Assembly: GCA_013289695.1 (NCBI GenBank) | Contig: JABCZK010000008.1 | Location: forward strand, 1 to 64,000 | Length of the DNA stretch: 64,000 bases | Reading direction: 5' to 3' | From: Acidobacteriota bacterium | GTDB taxonomy: Bacteria; Acidobacteriota; Terriglobia; Acidiferrales; UBA7541 | In this document: positions 36,751 to 46,281 of the stretch, piece after piece | How positions within the stretch are numbered: the first letter of the stretch is position 1 | Layout: the number at the start of each line of letters is the position of its first letter | The notes under the pieces: generated by a model | What the model was told of the DNA's origin: nothing | Databases searched by the model: none | Seen by the model: only the letters and a program-made list of their open reading frames with translations | Translations under genes and position numbers: made by a program

Positions 36751-37443
36751 TCAAGAACGAGAGGGCTTGCGCGAATGGGACGTGGCTGCTCCGCCCGGTT
36801 CATCCCAAAGGCGAAATCCTCCCAGGAATGCGTTGGCGTTCTCGCCCTTTCGGCAACCCGCAGGAAGCTTCTTCAGTTTCTTGGCGTTGCCGCCCCCAAG
36901 AACCACGTCGTCAGGGTGGAGGGCGTCAATCAGGCGGGCCACTCCAAACTCCACGTGGCGTGCCCATTTCTTCTTTCCCAGCCGCTTCAATCCTCGGACA
37001 CCCACATAGTCTTCGTACGTCCCGTTCTTGTATGAGAGGTGGCCCAATTCCATCGGCACGACGTTTCCTGCAACCACAAGGGCCGAACCGAGCCCAGTTC
37101 CAAGTCCCAGGAAGAGCAGCGTACCGCTCCTATAACCACCCAAGGCCTGCATGGCGGCATCGTTAATGATTTTTACGGGACGCCTGAATGCGGCTCTGAA
37201 GTTAAACCCGACCCAACCGCGCCCCAGATTATGCGGCTCCACAGCTGGCCGACCCCCGAGTACAGGGCCTGGGTAGCCAATCGCTACCACATCGTACTTC
37301 CAGTCTCTGGTGATCTCCTTGACTCCGGAAACCATCTTTTTGGCAGTCATCTTCGGTCCAGACGGAAACCTTCGTGGCTCGGTTTGCCCGGTGGCGAGAA
37401 CCTTGACGTTAGTTCCTCCTACATCAACAGCCAACACTCTCAT
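36751..37443 (-). CDS. ROK-family glucokinase, polyphosphate-glucokinase-like
   Basis: 230 residues. The N-terminus VLAVDVGGTNVKVL is the phosphate-binding motif of the sugar kinase/actin fold. VVAIGYPGPVLGG, IINDAAMQALGGYRSGTLLF and GLGTGLGSALVV are phosphate and adenosine motifs. VVPMELGHLSYK contains the conserved ExGH of ROK sugar kinases. Its compact size and EPHNLGRGWVGF resemble polyphosphate glucokinases, which phosphorylate glucose from polyphosphate or ATP. The donor is not certain. Its place between tal and gnd fits a supply of glucose 6-phosphate to zwf. Confidence 0.85.
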   Translation of the reverse strand: MRVLAVDVGGTNVKVLATGQTEPRRFPSGPKMTAKKMVSGVKEITRDWKYDVVAIGYPGPVLGGRPAVEPHNLGRGWVGFNFRAAFRRPVKIINDAAMQALGGYRSGTLLFLGLGTGLGSALVVAGNVVPMELGHLSYKNGTYEDYVGVRGLKRLGKKKWARHVEFGVARLIDALHPDDVVLGGGNAKKLKKLPAGCRKGENANAFLGGFRLWDEPGGAATSHSRKPSRS

Positions 37444-37516
37444 GCCGATTCCTCATTCCCTGCAGAAGCGATTCCGGAAACTCTGTTATAGCCTCGAGGC
37501 GATCGATGCCCTCGGT

Positions 37517-38608
37517 TTAGTTCCCCGCGGCCTTCTTGAGCGCGGCGCTCTTGGACGCCATCACCGTCATGAGCTCATTCCAGGATTTTACGAACGACTT
37601 GGCTCCTTCATCCTGAAGTTCAGCAGCCAACGAGTCAACCTCGACGCCTGCCTTGGCGAACTGCGCCAATACTTCTTCGCAGTCGCCACCATCTGCGGGC
37701 AAGATCGTCCCGAGTTCGGTGTGCTCGGCCAGGGCCCTCAAGGTGGCCTCGGGCATGGTGTTCACGGTAAATGGGGCCGCAAGGGCCTTTACGTACAGAA
37801 TGTCGGAAGCGTTTGGATCCTTCGTTCCCGTACTGGCCCACAGCAGGCGTTGCGGACGTGCGCCGGAGTTGTAAACACGTTGCCACCGTGGAGAGCTGAG
37901 CAGTTCACGGCATGCCTTGTAGGTGCGTTCTGCGATAGCGATGCCGAGGCGATTGGTCAATTCGGCAGGGACTTTGCCTTTCACTGCAGCGTCCCAGCGG
38001 CTCACAAACACCGAAGCCACAGAGCCAACGGTCGGCTTGAGTCCAGCCGCAATGCGCCGCTCGATTCCGCGGAGGAACGCCTCGGCAGCCGCGATGTAAT
38101 GTTCGCGTGAAAATAACAGGGTGACATTGATAGGGATGCCCGCGAAGATCGCTTCTTCGACGGCAGGCAGCCCCTCATTGGTTCCAGGGATTTTTATATA
38201 AAGGTTAGGCCGACCCGCCTGGGCAAACAAATCCTTGGCCGCAGCGAGGGTGCTGGCTGTGTCATAGGCCAAAAGTGGTGAGACTTCCAGCGAAACCCAG
38301 CCGTCCACTCCGTTTGTGCGGTCATAGATGGGTCGAAACAGGTCAGCGGCCCGGGTAAGATCCTCGATCGCCAAGTCAAAAAAAAGCGTCTCGCCTGTTT
38401 CACCTTTTAGGAGGTTGTCACGGATCGCAGCATCATAGTCAGAACTGCTCTTGATGGCCTGGTTGAAAATCGTCGGGTTGGATGTCAGCCCGGTGACCGA
38501 CAACTCTGTGATGTAGCGATTGAGGGTGTTGCTGTTCAGCAAATCGCGCGTGATGTTATCGAGCCAAAGGCTCTGACCCAAATTGTGAAGCAGCTGTGTC
38601 GCTTTCAT
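37517..38608 (-). CDS. tal: Transaldolase
   Basis: 363 residues, the length of the longer bacterial transaldolases. QSLWLDNITRDLLNSNTLNR near the N-terminus, VTGLTSNPTIFNQAI, VSLEVSPLLAYDT, PNLYIKIPGTNEGLPAVEEA with the Schiff-base Lys, and INVTLLFSREHYIAAAEAF are family signatures. It transfers three-carbon units between sugar phosphates. It is the first gene of the minus-strand pentose phosphate run, and a TTGTCA-type operator lies 56 bp upstream, so that site may control the whole run. Confidence 0.95.
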   Translation of the reverse strand: MKATQLLHNLGQSLWLDNITRDLLNSNTLNRYITELSVTGLTSNPTIFNQAIKSSSDYDAAIRDNLLKGETGETLFFDLAIEDLTRAADLFRPIYDRTNGVDGWVSLEVSPLLAYDTASTLAAAKDLFAQAGRPNLYIKIPGTNEGLPAVEEAIFAGIPINVTLLFSREHYIAAAEAFLRGIERRIAAGLKPTVGSVASVFVSRWDAAVKGKVPAELTNRLGIAIAERTYKACRELLSSPRWQRVYNSGARPQRLLWASTGTKDPNASDILYVKALAAPFTVNTMPEATLRALAEHTELGTILPADGGDCEEVLAQFAKAGVEVDSLAAELQDEGAKSFVKSWNELMTVMASKSAALKKAAGN

Positions 38609-38663
38609 CCTGGCACCTCTGGGTCAAGGGTTGAAGCCTAACAATTGTCGGAGTAGCGGACAA

Positions 38664-38679
38664 CTGGCAGAATTGACAG
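38664..38679. promoter_or_regulatory. CTGGCA-N4-TGACAG inverted repeat (operator 8)
   Basis: CTGGCA GAAT TGACAG, one core mismatch in the left half. At 56 bp from the transaldolase start it is the closest site to a coding region. Confidence 0.55.
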
Positions 38680-38772
38680 GGATAGTACTGGGTTTTGGTT
38701 TGGTCCGAGCGTTCCCCGTTACGGCTGGGCAGTCATACATATGGGGTTGCCTCACTTGGAACTCTACAGTTT

Positions 38773-40248
38773 CTAAGGTACCGGGATCTTTTGCGAGCTC
38801 CCCTGGGGTTGGCCTCCGGTCCATTGAGGATCACTGAGATTCCACCCACCCCCCAATGCTAAGTACAGTTGCACAATAACCGTGCGCTGGTTCAGTTCCG
38901 TCTGTGCAAGCGCGTATTCCGCAGGATAGAGCAATTGTTGCGCATCAAGAACTTCAAAGTAGGTCGCTTTGCCAGCTGTGTAGCGTTGCAGGGAAACCTT
39001 AACGGACTGCTGGTAATCTTCCACTGCTTTGGCTTGCTCAACGCGGGTCTCTTCAAATTTCTGACGAGAGATAAGAGCGTTCGCTACCTCCTGAAAGGCG
39101 TTCAACGCAGCTTGCTCATATTGCAGCCTGGTTTGTTCCCAGAAAGCGACCGCTTGCCGCTTCTGAGCTGTCAGGGCGCCACCCTGGTAGATCGGGCCGG
39201 CGAGGTTGCCCGCAAGGCTCCACATGTTTGATTGGCCGGAGGACAGAAGAGAGAGCGGCGTACTGGCTCGGCCTAAAAACGCGGTCAGACCAACCTGGGG
39301 GAAGAAATTCGCGATGGCCACGCCAACCTGTGCGTTCGCTGCGCGCACCTGCTGCTCAGCCGCCAGCAGATCCGGTCGCCGCTCCAGCAACGCTGAAGGC
39401 AATCCCGCAGGAACCTCGGGCGGTAGCGTCTGGTCGAGCAACGTCGCGCTGTGTTGAATTGGGCCGGGGTTAATGCCGAGCAGGATGCTGATCTGGTTCT
39501 CCACCAGCGCTATCTGCCGCTCGAGTTCCGGAACGAATGCCGCAGCGCTGTCCCGAGCGCCGGCAGCTCGCGAGGTGTTCAATATTGAAGAGACTCCTCC
39601 TTGCAGGCGCTGATCGAACAGTTGATAGGTCTGGCCGAATGCGTCTGTTGAGTCGCGCGCGATGTTTAGCTCCAGTTCCAATTCCAAGAGTTGGTAATAC
39701 GCTTGAGCGACATCGCTAACCAGCGTAAGCATCACGCCGCGCCGGGCCTCTTCGGTCGAGAGATACTGCGCTCGCGCGGACTCATTCAAGCGCCGGATTC
39801 TGCCCCAGACGTCCGCCTCCCACGCCACGCTCGCGACGGCCGCAAATGACCCGCGGATGACGCCTCCGTTGGGCGAAACAGTGCCGGCAAACTCGTTCCT
39901 GCCTTCGCTGCTCGCCACCGAATAATTAACGAAGGGGAGATATTGGGAATGTGCTTGTGCCACGAACTGACGCGCTTGCTCTACCCGGCTCACGGCGATG
40001 CGCAGATCGTAGTTGTTTGTCAGCGCGGTCTGAATGAGTCCTTTTAGTCTTTCATCCTTGAAAACTTCCCACCAAGGCAAATCGGCGATCGAAGCTTGCT
40101 GAGCCTGCCCCGCGGCGCTGCGAAAATCAGTGGGGACATTGACAGTGGGACGCTTGTAATTGGGGCCAACGGCGCAGCCCGAAACGGCAAAAACGAACGC
40201 AAGGATGAAGACCGGAATCGACGAGAATCCACGATGACGCTTATGCAT
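38773..40248 (-). CDS. Outer-membrane efflux lipoprotein (OprM/NodT family)
   Basis: 491 residues from the ATG at 40248. That start is chosen because it begins a lipoprotein signal (RGFSSIPVFILAFVFAVSGC) directly; an ATG at 40338 would add 30 polar residues. The sequence shows the duplicated outer-membrane efflux protein architecture: CAVGPNYKRPTVNVP, LPWWEVFKDERLKGLIQTAL, NYDLRIAVSRVEQARQFV in the first half and RRPDLLAAEQQVRAANAQVG in the second. It forms the trimeric outer-membrane channel of the efflux system. It is the third gene after the membrane fusion and RND genes, 118 bp beyond the RND stop by this start (28 bp by the longer start). Confidence 0.93.
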   Translation of the reverse strand: MHKRHRGFSSIPVFILAFVFAVSGCAVGPNYKRPTVNVPTDFRSAAGQAQQASIADLPWWEVFKDERLKGLIQTALTNNYDLRIAVSRVEQARQFVAQAHSQYLPFVNYSVASSEGRNEFAGTVSPNGGVIRGSFAAVASVAWEADVWGRIRRLNESARAQYLSTEEARRGVMLTLVSDVAQAYYQLLELELELNIARDSTDAFGQTYQLFDQRLQGGVSSILNTSRAAGARDSAAAFVPELERQIALVENQISILLGINPGPIQHSATLLDQTLPPEVPAGLPSALLERRPDLLAAEQQVRAANAQVGVAIANFFPQVGLTAFLGRASTPLSLLSSGQSNMWSLAGNLAGPIYQGGALTAQKRQAVAFWEQTRLQYEQAALNAFQEVANALISRQKFEETRVEQAKAVEDYQQSVKVSLQRYTAGKATYFEVLDAQQLLYPAEYALAQTELNQRTVIVQLYLALGGGWNLSDPQWTGGQPQGSSQKIPVP

Positions 40249-40366
40249 TCTTCCCGACTGCCCGGCATGCAGGATGTGAGGCCGCTGGACGGAATCGGTA
40301 AACCTTCTATTCGATGGGATTGGGCGTGTCGTCGTCATTTGGCCGGTTTCAACTCTCAGTTGAAAG

Positions 40367-43300
40367 CTAGTCTCCTGGCGCCAAGCCCGGGGTGCCCGCG
40401 GCGTTTTTTGCTTTCAATTGTTCGCGTTCTGCTCCGCTAATTTTCTCAATTCCGTAAAACAAGGCAGGAATAATGAAGATGGCAATACCGCTGGCAGCCA
40501 CCATTCCGCCGATCACTGCGGTTCCCATGACTTGTCTTGAAATTGCTCCGGCGCCAGAGGCTCGCCACAAAGGCACACAACCCAGAATGAACGCAAACGA
40601 AGTCATCAAAATCGGGCGCAGACGTAGCTTGGCGCCTTCGAGCGCAGCGTCAACCAGCGGCCTGCCTTTCTCGAACTCGGCCTTAGCGAATTCCACAATC
40701 AAAATTGCGTTCTTCGCCGCCAGTCCGATCAGCATGACCAGGCCGATTTGGGCGTACACGTTGAATTCCAGACCCAAGCTTTCATAGCGCTGCAGCACCA
40801 ACAGGCCAAAGATTCGCCGCGAGAACAGCACACAAAACGCGCCGAACACCGCCACCGGTGTGCTCAACAGGACGCTGAAGGGTAGCGTCCAGCTCTCGTA
40901 GAGCGCCGCCAATATGAGGAAAACAAACAGTATCGAGAACCCGAAGATCACAGCCGGCGACACCCCTTGTTGCGCCTTCTGTTCTTGAAACGACATTCCC
41001 ATGTAGTCGAAGCCCATCCCAGGCGGCATGGTCTCGGCAAAAACTTCCTCCAGTGCCTTCATCGCCTGCTCGGAGCTGAAGCCGGGCTTGGTGTTGCCAT
41101 TAATTTGCACGCACTGGTAGAGGTTGTAGTGCATGGTGAATTCGGGTCCTAGTCGCCGCCCGATGGTGGTGACGGCCGACAGGGGAACCATCTGCCCGGA
41201 GCTGTTGCGGACGTAGAATTTCGCAACGTTATCGGCCTGCGTCCTGAAGTCGCCTTCGGCCTGAATGTAAATCTGCCAGACGCGCCCAAAACGGTTGAAG
41301 AAGTTTATGAATGCTCCGCCCATGAAAGCCTGAAGAGTTTGGTAAACGTCGCTGAGCGGAACCCCTTGCATCAGCACCTTGTCGCGATCCACTTTAACGG
41401 AGAGTTGCGGCACAGAAGGTAGAGCCGTGGTGAAGACCAATGCAAATTCCGGCCGTTTGCGCGCTGCTGCCATAAACTTCAGCTGGTTTTCTCTGAGAAA
41501 GTCGACGCCTTGTCCGGAGCGATCTTCCAGGACGAAGGTCACACCACCGGACGCGCCCACACCAGGGATCGCGGGCGGCGGGAACGCCACCGTAGTGCCC
41601 TCGGAAATGGAGCGGAGCGCAGTATTGAGGTGAATCTTGATTGCCCAATATTGCTCGTCGGCAGCTTTGCGTTCTTTCCATTCCTTAAGCGTTACCCAGA
41701 AAAAAGCGCTGTAGGTATTCTGCACGCCACTCAACATGTTGTAGCCGACAACCGTGGTCACATGATCGACGCCCGGGGTCTGCATCAGGATTTCTTCCAC
41801 TTTTCTGGAAGCGCTAGTGGTGCGTTGCAGCGAGGACGCATCGGGCAGTTGCAGTGCGACGAAAAGATACCCTTGATCTTCTTCGGGAAGGAAACTCTTC
41901 GGCAGCTTCGCGCCGAAAACACCGGCAAGCAGGCTGAAGACCACCAGTAAAACGATCGTGAATCCCATTTTGTGAATTAGAGTTCCGCACCAATTCACAT
42001 AGCCATTTGTCGCCCGGCCAAACATCCGATTAAACCAGTTAAAGAACTTTTTCAGGGGTCCCGTGGATTCTGTTTTTGGCCGCAGCAGCAGCGCACCCAA
42101 GGCCGGACTTAACGTGAGAGCATTGAACGCCGAGATAATCACCGACACCGCGATGGTCACCGCAAATTGCTGATACAGGCGTCCTGTGATACCGGGAACG
42201 AATGCGGTCGGGATGAATACGGCGGATAACACGATAGCGATCCCGATCACCGGACCCGATACTTCTTCCATGGCCTTAAGTGCCGCAGCTTTGGGAGAAA
42301 GTCCATGTTCGATGTGATGCTCAATCGCCTCGACCACAACGATCGCATCGTCAACGACCAGTCCGATTGCCAGCACCAGGCCGAAAAGTGACAGTGTGTT
42401 GATCGAGAAACCCAGCATCGGAAAAACCAGGAAAGTGCCGATTAGCGAAACCGGCACAGCCAATAAGGGAATCAGCGTGGCTCGCCAACCCTGCAGGAAA
42501 ATGTACACAACCACGATGACGAGAAAGAGCGCTTCCAGCAGCGTCATCAAGATTTCGTGGATGCCTTCCGTAACGGGAAGCGTCGTGTCCAGCGCAATCG
42601 CATAATCCAAGCCCGACGGAAAGCTCTTCTTCGCCAAGGCCATCAAGTCTTTGGCGCCCTGCGCCGCCTTGATTGCGTTCGAGCCGGGGAGCTGATAAAT
42701 CGCAATGACCGCGGCGGGCTTGCCATCCATGTGACCTGTCAGGTTGTAAACCTGCGTGCCCAGCTCGATGCGTGCGACATCCTTCAGACGGACGAACGAA
42801 CCATCGGAATTGGCACGAACTACGATCTGTCCGAACTCTTCTGCCGAAACCAAACGGCCCTCGGCGATTACCGCGTAGGTGTAGTCCTGTCCAGCGGGGA
42901 CGGGCTCACCGCCGATTTGCCCTGACGGATTGACATTATTCTGCGCTTTCACCGCGCTTGTGATTTCCGGCACGGTGATCTGCAGTTTAGCCAGTTGGTC
43001 CGGGTTCACCCAGAAACGCATGGCGTACTGGCCCGCGCCAAAAATGGTGACGCTAGCAATTCCGTACGATCGAGTCAGCGGACTCAGGAGATTGATGTAG
43101 GCATAGTTAGACAGGAACTTCGAGTCGTATTTCCCCTCGGGCGAATAAAGATTGAACAACATCAGCGGGGCCGACGTGGACTTCTGTACGGTGACGCCTT
43201 GAGCATTTACCTCGCTGGGCAGCTGGGATGCCGCCTGCGATTGCCGCATCTGCGTCAGGATCAGGTCCGTGTTTGGGTCGGTGTTGATGTCGAAGTCTAC

Positions 43301-43573
43301 CGTCGCTTTCATCTGGCCATTGTTGGCGTTTAGCGTGTACATGTATTCCATGTTGTCCACGCCGCTCATCTGCTGTTCAATGGGGGTAGCCACGGACTGA
43401 TCGACCGTGACGGCGTCCGCACCAGGATAGGTGGCCGTTACCTGGATTTGAGGATCGGCAATGTTGGGGAATTGCGCGGTCGGCAGGCTGAACATTGCAG
43501 CGGCGCCCGCAATGACCATGACGACGGAAATCACGATGGCAACAATCGGGCGATTGATGAAAAACTTTGACAT
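40367..43573 (-). CDS. RND multidrug efflux transporter (HAE1 family)
   Basis: 1068 residues, the usual size for AcrB/MexB-type pumps. The N-terminus FFINRPIVAIVISVVMVIAG is typical. QMSGVDNMEYMYTLNANNG, LFGLVLAIGLVVDDAIVVVE with the proton-relay double Asp, VSGPVIGIAIVLSAVFIP and LIGLAAKNAILIVEFA in the second half are diagnostic. It sits in the inner membrane and exports drugs or other amphipathic molecules with proton energy. Substrates are unknown. It follows the membrane fusion gene by 12 bp. Confidence 0.97.
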   Translation of the reverse strand: MSKFFINRPIVAIVISVVMVIAGAAAMFSLPTAQFPNIADPQIQVTATYPGADAVTVDQSVATPIEQQMSGVDNMEYMYTLNANNGQMKATVDFDINTDPNTDLILTQMRQSQAASQLPSEVNAQGVTVQKSTSAPLMLFNLYSPEGKYDSKFLSNYAYINLLSPLTRSYGIASVTIFGAGQYAMRFWVNPDQLAKLQITVPEITSAVKAQNNVNPSGQIGGEPVPAGQDYTYAVIAEGRLVSAEEFGQIVVRANSDGSFVRLKDVARIELGTQVYNLTGHMDGKPAAVIAIYQLPGSNAIKAAQGAKDLMALAKKSFPSGLDYAIALDTTLPVTEGIHEILMTLLEALFLVIVVVYIFLQGWRATLIPLLAVPVSLIGTFLVFPMLGFSINTLSLFGLVLAIGLVVDDAIVVVEAIEHHIEHGLSPKAAALKAMEEVSGPVIGIAIVLSAVFIPTAFVPGITGRLYQQFAVTIAVSVIISAFNALTLSPALGALLLRPKTESTGPLKKFFNWFNRMFGRATNGYVNWCGTLIHKMGFTIVLLVVFSLLAGVFGAKLPKSFLPEEDQGYLFVALQLPDASSLQRTTSASRKVEEILMQTPGVDHVTTVVGYNMLSGVQNTYSAFFWVTLKEWKERKAADEQYWAIKIHLNTALRSISEGTTVAFPPPAIPGVGASGGVTFVLEDRSGQGVDFLRENQLKFMAAARKRPEFALVFTTALPSVPQLSVKVDRDKVLMQGVPLSDVYQTLQAFMGGAFINFFNRFGRVWQIYIQAEGDFRTQADNVAKFYVRNSSGQMVPLSAVTTIGRRLGPEFTMHYNLYQCVQINGNTKPGFSSEQAMKALEEVFAETMPPGMGFDYMGMSFQEQKAQQGVSPAVIFGFSILFVFLILAALYESWTLPFSVLLSTPVAVFGAFCVLFSRRIFGLLVLQRYESLGLEFNVYAQIGLVMLIGLAAKNAILIVEFAKAEFEKGRPLVDAALEGAKLRLRPILMTSFAFILGCVPLWRASGAGAISRQVMGTAVIGGMVAASGIAIFIIPALFYGIEKISGAEREQLKAKNAAGTPGLAPGD

Positions 43574-43585
43574 CGCGTAGTTCCC

Positions 43586-44875
43586 CTATTGCGGCGTGCT
43601 ACTTTCTTTGCTGTTCTTCGCAGTTGCCATTCCTGGCTGATAAGGCTTCGGCTTTACCACCATGCCTTCCTGCATTTTCTGCACGCCGTCCGCCACCACT
43701 CGGTCGCCAGGTTTAAGACCTTCTGCAACAATCCACATCTCGCCGCTCTTCGGACCCATTTCAACGGGCCGAATGCTGACCTTGTTGTCGCTACCGACCA
43801 CGGCTACCAGAAAGCCGGCCTGTAATTCGCTGACGGCACGTTGCGGCACCAGCAGTGCGCCTTGCTGAATTCTGACGGTCGTGCTGATGCTGCCGTAGCC
43901 TCCTGGACGAAGAAAGCTGTCCGGATTGGGGAACTGGACCTGGACCAGAATCGATCCTGTCTTCACATCCACCTGTCGGTTGAGCGCGTAAAAGATTCCC
44001 TTCTGCGGATACGTTGTCCCATCAGTGAGTCGTAGGCGCCAATCGAGGTTTCGCAGGGCTTGGGTCTCACTGACACCCATTTTCGCGATCTGCCTCTTGG
44101 TATCGAGGTACTCCTGTTCACTGACCGTAAAACTTACAAGGATGGGATTGAGGGTGGAAACTGCGGTAAGAGCCCCACTCTGGGGACCGACAAAGTCGCC
44201 TACCTGGGCCGTGGCAATACCAGCCACTCCGTCGATCGGCGAGTTTATATTTGTAAAGCTTCGGTTCAGTTGGGCATTTTCCACCGCAGCTTTCGCTGAA
44301 GCGATAACGGCCTTCGCAGCTTCCGCCTGTGCTTTCGCCCCAATATTTGCCTGTACGGCGTCATCCATTTCCTGCTGGCTAATGGCTCCTTGTTTGGCCA
44401 GTGGCGTGTAGCGCGTAACGTCCAGCTCTGTCTTCCCCAGTGTCGCTTCGGCCCGTTGGAGGTCCGCTGTGGCCTGCTGAAGATTTCCCTGTGCTGCGTC
44501 GAGGGCAGCCTGAAACGGTCTCGGGTCAATCTCGAACAGCGGATCGCCCTTCCTGACGAACCCACCGTTGGTATAGTTCTGCTTGATGAGCAGACCCGCC
44601 ACCTGGGCACGAATCTGGGCGTTGACAAATCCGTCTAAAGTGGCCACCCAGTCTTTGGTGATCGGCACATCTTTCTGCGCTACTTCGACGACTTCGACGT
44701 CGGGTGGGCCTGCCGGCGGCAGCCCCATCGTTCCACAGCCCGTTAAAAACATCGTCACTACTGCGAGAAGCGTGACCGCAATTCGCGGATGCTCCCTACG
44801 CAACGGAGATGGACGGGAAGGCGCCGGCGCTTTCACGCCGGCAAAATCATCATTTTGATAATTGATATCTTCCAT
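43586..44875 (-). CDS. RND membrane fusion (periplasmic adaptor) lipoprotein
   Basis: 429 residues from the ATG at 44875, preceded by GAAGG; an ATG at 44968 would add 31 residues before it. After a cytoplasmic-looking stretch a signal ends at VTMFLTGCGTMG, a lipobox. Adaptor landmarks are NAQIRAQVAGLLIKQNYTNG and FVRKGDPLFEIDPRPFQAAL (lipoyl half-motif), a coiled-coil hairpin, and INSPIDGVAGIATAQVGDFV. The C-terminal beta domain has VPQRAVSELQ. It links the inner-membrane pump to the outer-membrane channel. An operator lies 163 bp upstream. Confidence 0.95.
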   Translation of the reverse strand: MEDINYQNDDFAGVKAPAPSRPSPLRREHPRIAVTLLAVVTMFLTGCGTMGLPPAGPPDVEVVEVAQKDVPITKDWVATLDGFVNAQIRAQVAGLLIKQNYTNGGFVRKGDPLFEIDPRPFQAALDAAQGNLQQATADLQRAEATLGKTELDVTRYTPLAKQGAISQQEMDDAVQANIGAKAQAEAAKAVIASAKAAVENAQLNRSFTNINSPIDGVAGIATAQVGDFVGPQSGALTAVSTLNPILVSFTVSEQEYLDTKRQIAKMGVSETQALRNLDWRLRLTDGTTYPQKGIFYALNRQVDVKTGSILVQVQFPNPDSFLRPGGYGSISTTVRIQQGALLVPQRAVSELQAGFLVAVVGSDNKVSIRPVEMGPKSGEMWIVAEGLKPGDRVVADGVQKMQEGMVVKPKPYQPGMATAKNSKESSTPQ

Positions 44876-45374
44876 TATTGACCTTCGTGAAACCACGTAA
44901 ACGCCAGAAGCAAAATCCGACATAGTGACGCCCACTAATTCGCGTGTTCGTGTCAAACACTTGAGCAAGCGAGCGCCGGAACTTCGAAACGCTCGCTACA
45001 GTCGGGGCACTGTAAAGCCTTAGCCGGAGCCTGCATATTGTCAGAATTGACAGTCGAAAATTACTTGTGTACGGGTCTGCAAGACATGGAAACCGTACAT
45101 CTGGATCGCTTCAGTTGATCGTACGGCCTGGCCTTTGCAGTCCATGAGCCATCCGATGGCCACGGTCGAAATCAAAGGCGTCAGCATCGGGGCCGAATCC
45201 GACCAATCTAATTCACGCCAACGTCCAGAATTGAGTGGCCAGGACGAATGCCGCTACGAGCAGGTCAAGGAACTTGACGAATCAGATTTGCCGGTCTGTG
45301 CAAACCCGTCAGCTAGATTTGCGGGCAAATGCCGCACAACCCGAGCTCTGTAAATGCGCGGTGTGCTGCAATCG
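44876..45374. other. About 500 bp intergenic region with one operator
   Basis: This lies between the efflux operon and the end of the respiratory operon. It contains the operator at 45038-45053. A 72-codon plus-strand frame at 45135-45353 has no ribosome binding site or homology I can recognise, so no gene is called. Confidence 0.5.
45038..45053. promoter_or_regulatory. TTGTCA-N4-TGACAG inverted repeat (operator 9)
   Basis: TTGTCA GAAT TGACAG, both halves conserved. It lies 163 bp upstream of the membrane fusion gene of the RND efflux operon. Confidence 0.65.
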
Positions 45375-46274
45375 CTAGAGAGCATCCGCCTTCGAGGCAT
45401 CCGATGGTTGCGCTCGGTACCCGGATGGCGCGACTTGGTTGCGGCTCTGCTGACGTGGATCCGAAGGGGAAAGGAGCTGTACGGTAATAAGCACAGCCGG
45501 AATCAGATACACGATCGTGCCGACGACCCACATGAGTGCACCCGCAATCACTTGGTCTTCGAGCGGTGAAACGCTGAGAAGCGGCGGCGTAGACGCGTAG
45601 GTTCGGTACAGTACGCGATCACAAAACACGAGAAATGCCCCGAGTGCGCCACCCGGCAGTGTCCCCAAGAATAGATAAAGAGGAATGGACCACCGAGGCC
45701 ATCGCGCATCACTCGGGAAAGGCAGCACCACCGGCCACCAGAATAGGAGCGATGTCGCAAAAAAGCAGGCGTGTTCGACTTCGTGCCAAGAGCCCGACCG
45801 TAGTGCTAATTCAAATGCAGCGGGAGCATGCCATCCGATCAGTGCCACCGTTGCCGCAAGCCAGCAAAATGCTGGTCGAGCCAGAAAGCGCGCGACCCAG
45901 CGCAACGGAGTCCAAGATAGCACAGGGCCGACAGTGCTGCGCACTATCCACCTCGGCAATCCACGGAGCAGTGGCAGCAGCGGTGCACCTAGTAAAACCA
46001 AGGGCGGAGCCACAGCCATCAGTAACAGGTGCTGTAGCATATGAGCCGCGAGCGACACATCGTCGAAAGCTTCAAGCGGAGATCCTATGGCAGTCCACAG
46101 CGAACAAACTCCACTAAGAAATGCAGCGAGACGCCAGTTAGAAATCAGGTTCGGAAAAACACGACGCAGACGAAACCAGCCTTTTACGTACACGAGGACT
46201 GTAAGAAATAGAGTCAGGTTAAGCGCGGTTGGTGAGGACCATGATCGCAATATCGCTTGAGCATCGGGTGACAT
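45375..46274 (-). CDS. ctaG: Cytochrome c oxidase assembly factor CtaG (caa3 type)
   Basis: 299 residues from the ATG at 46274, just past the cytochrome b stop. An upstream start at 46331 would overlap that gene. Seven or so hydrophobic segments and the signatures AAHMLQHLLLMAVAPPLVLL, WLAATVALIGWHAPAAFELA, EVEHACFFATSLLFWWPVV and EDQVIAGALMWVVGTIVYLI are those of the Caa3_CtaG family. The conserved His residues probably bind copper. It helps deliver copper to caa3-type oxidase during assembly in the inner membrane. It is the last gene of the respiratory operon. Confidence 0.92.
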   Translation of the reverse strand: MSPDAQAILRSWSSPTALNLTLFLTVLVYVKGWFRLRRVFPNLISNWRLAAFLSGVCSLWTAIGSPLEAFDDVSLAAHMLQHLLLMAVAPPLVLLGAPLLPLLRGLPRWIVRSTVGPVLSWTPLRWVARFLARPAFCWLAATVALIGWHAPAAFELALRSGSWHEVEHACFFATSLLFWWPVVLPFPSDARWPRWSIPLYLFLGTLPGGALGAFLVFCDRVLYRTYASTPPLLSVSPLEDQVIAGALMWVVGTIVYLIPAVLITVQLLSPSDPRQQSRNQVAPSGYRAQPSDASKADAL

Positions 46275-46281
46275 AGCAAAT

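Noticed and set aside
45135..45353. 72-codon plus-strand frame in the intergenic region before the efflux operon
   Set aside because: No ribosome binding site, no homology, and codon use unlike its neighbours.
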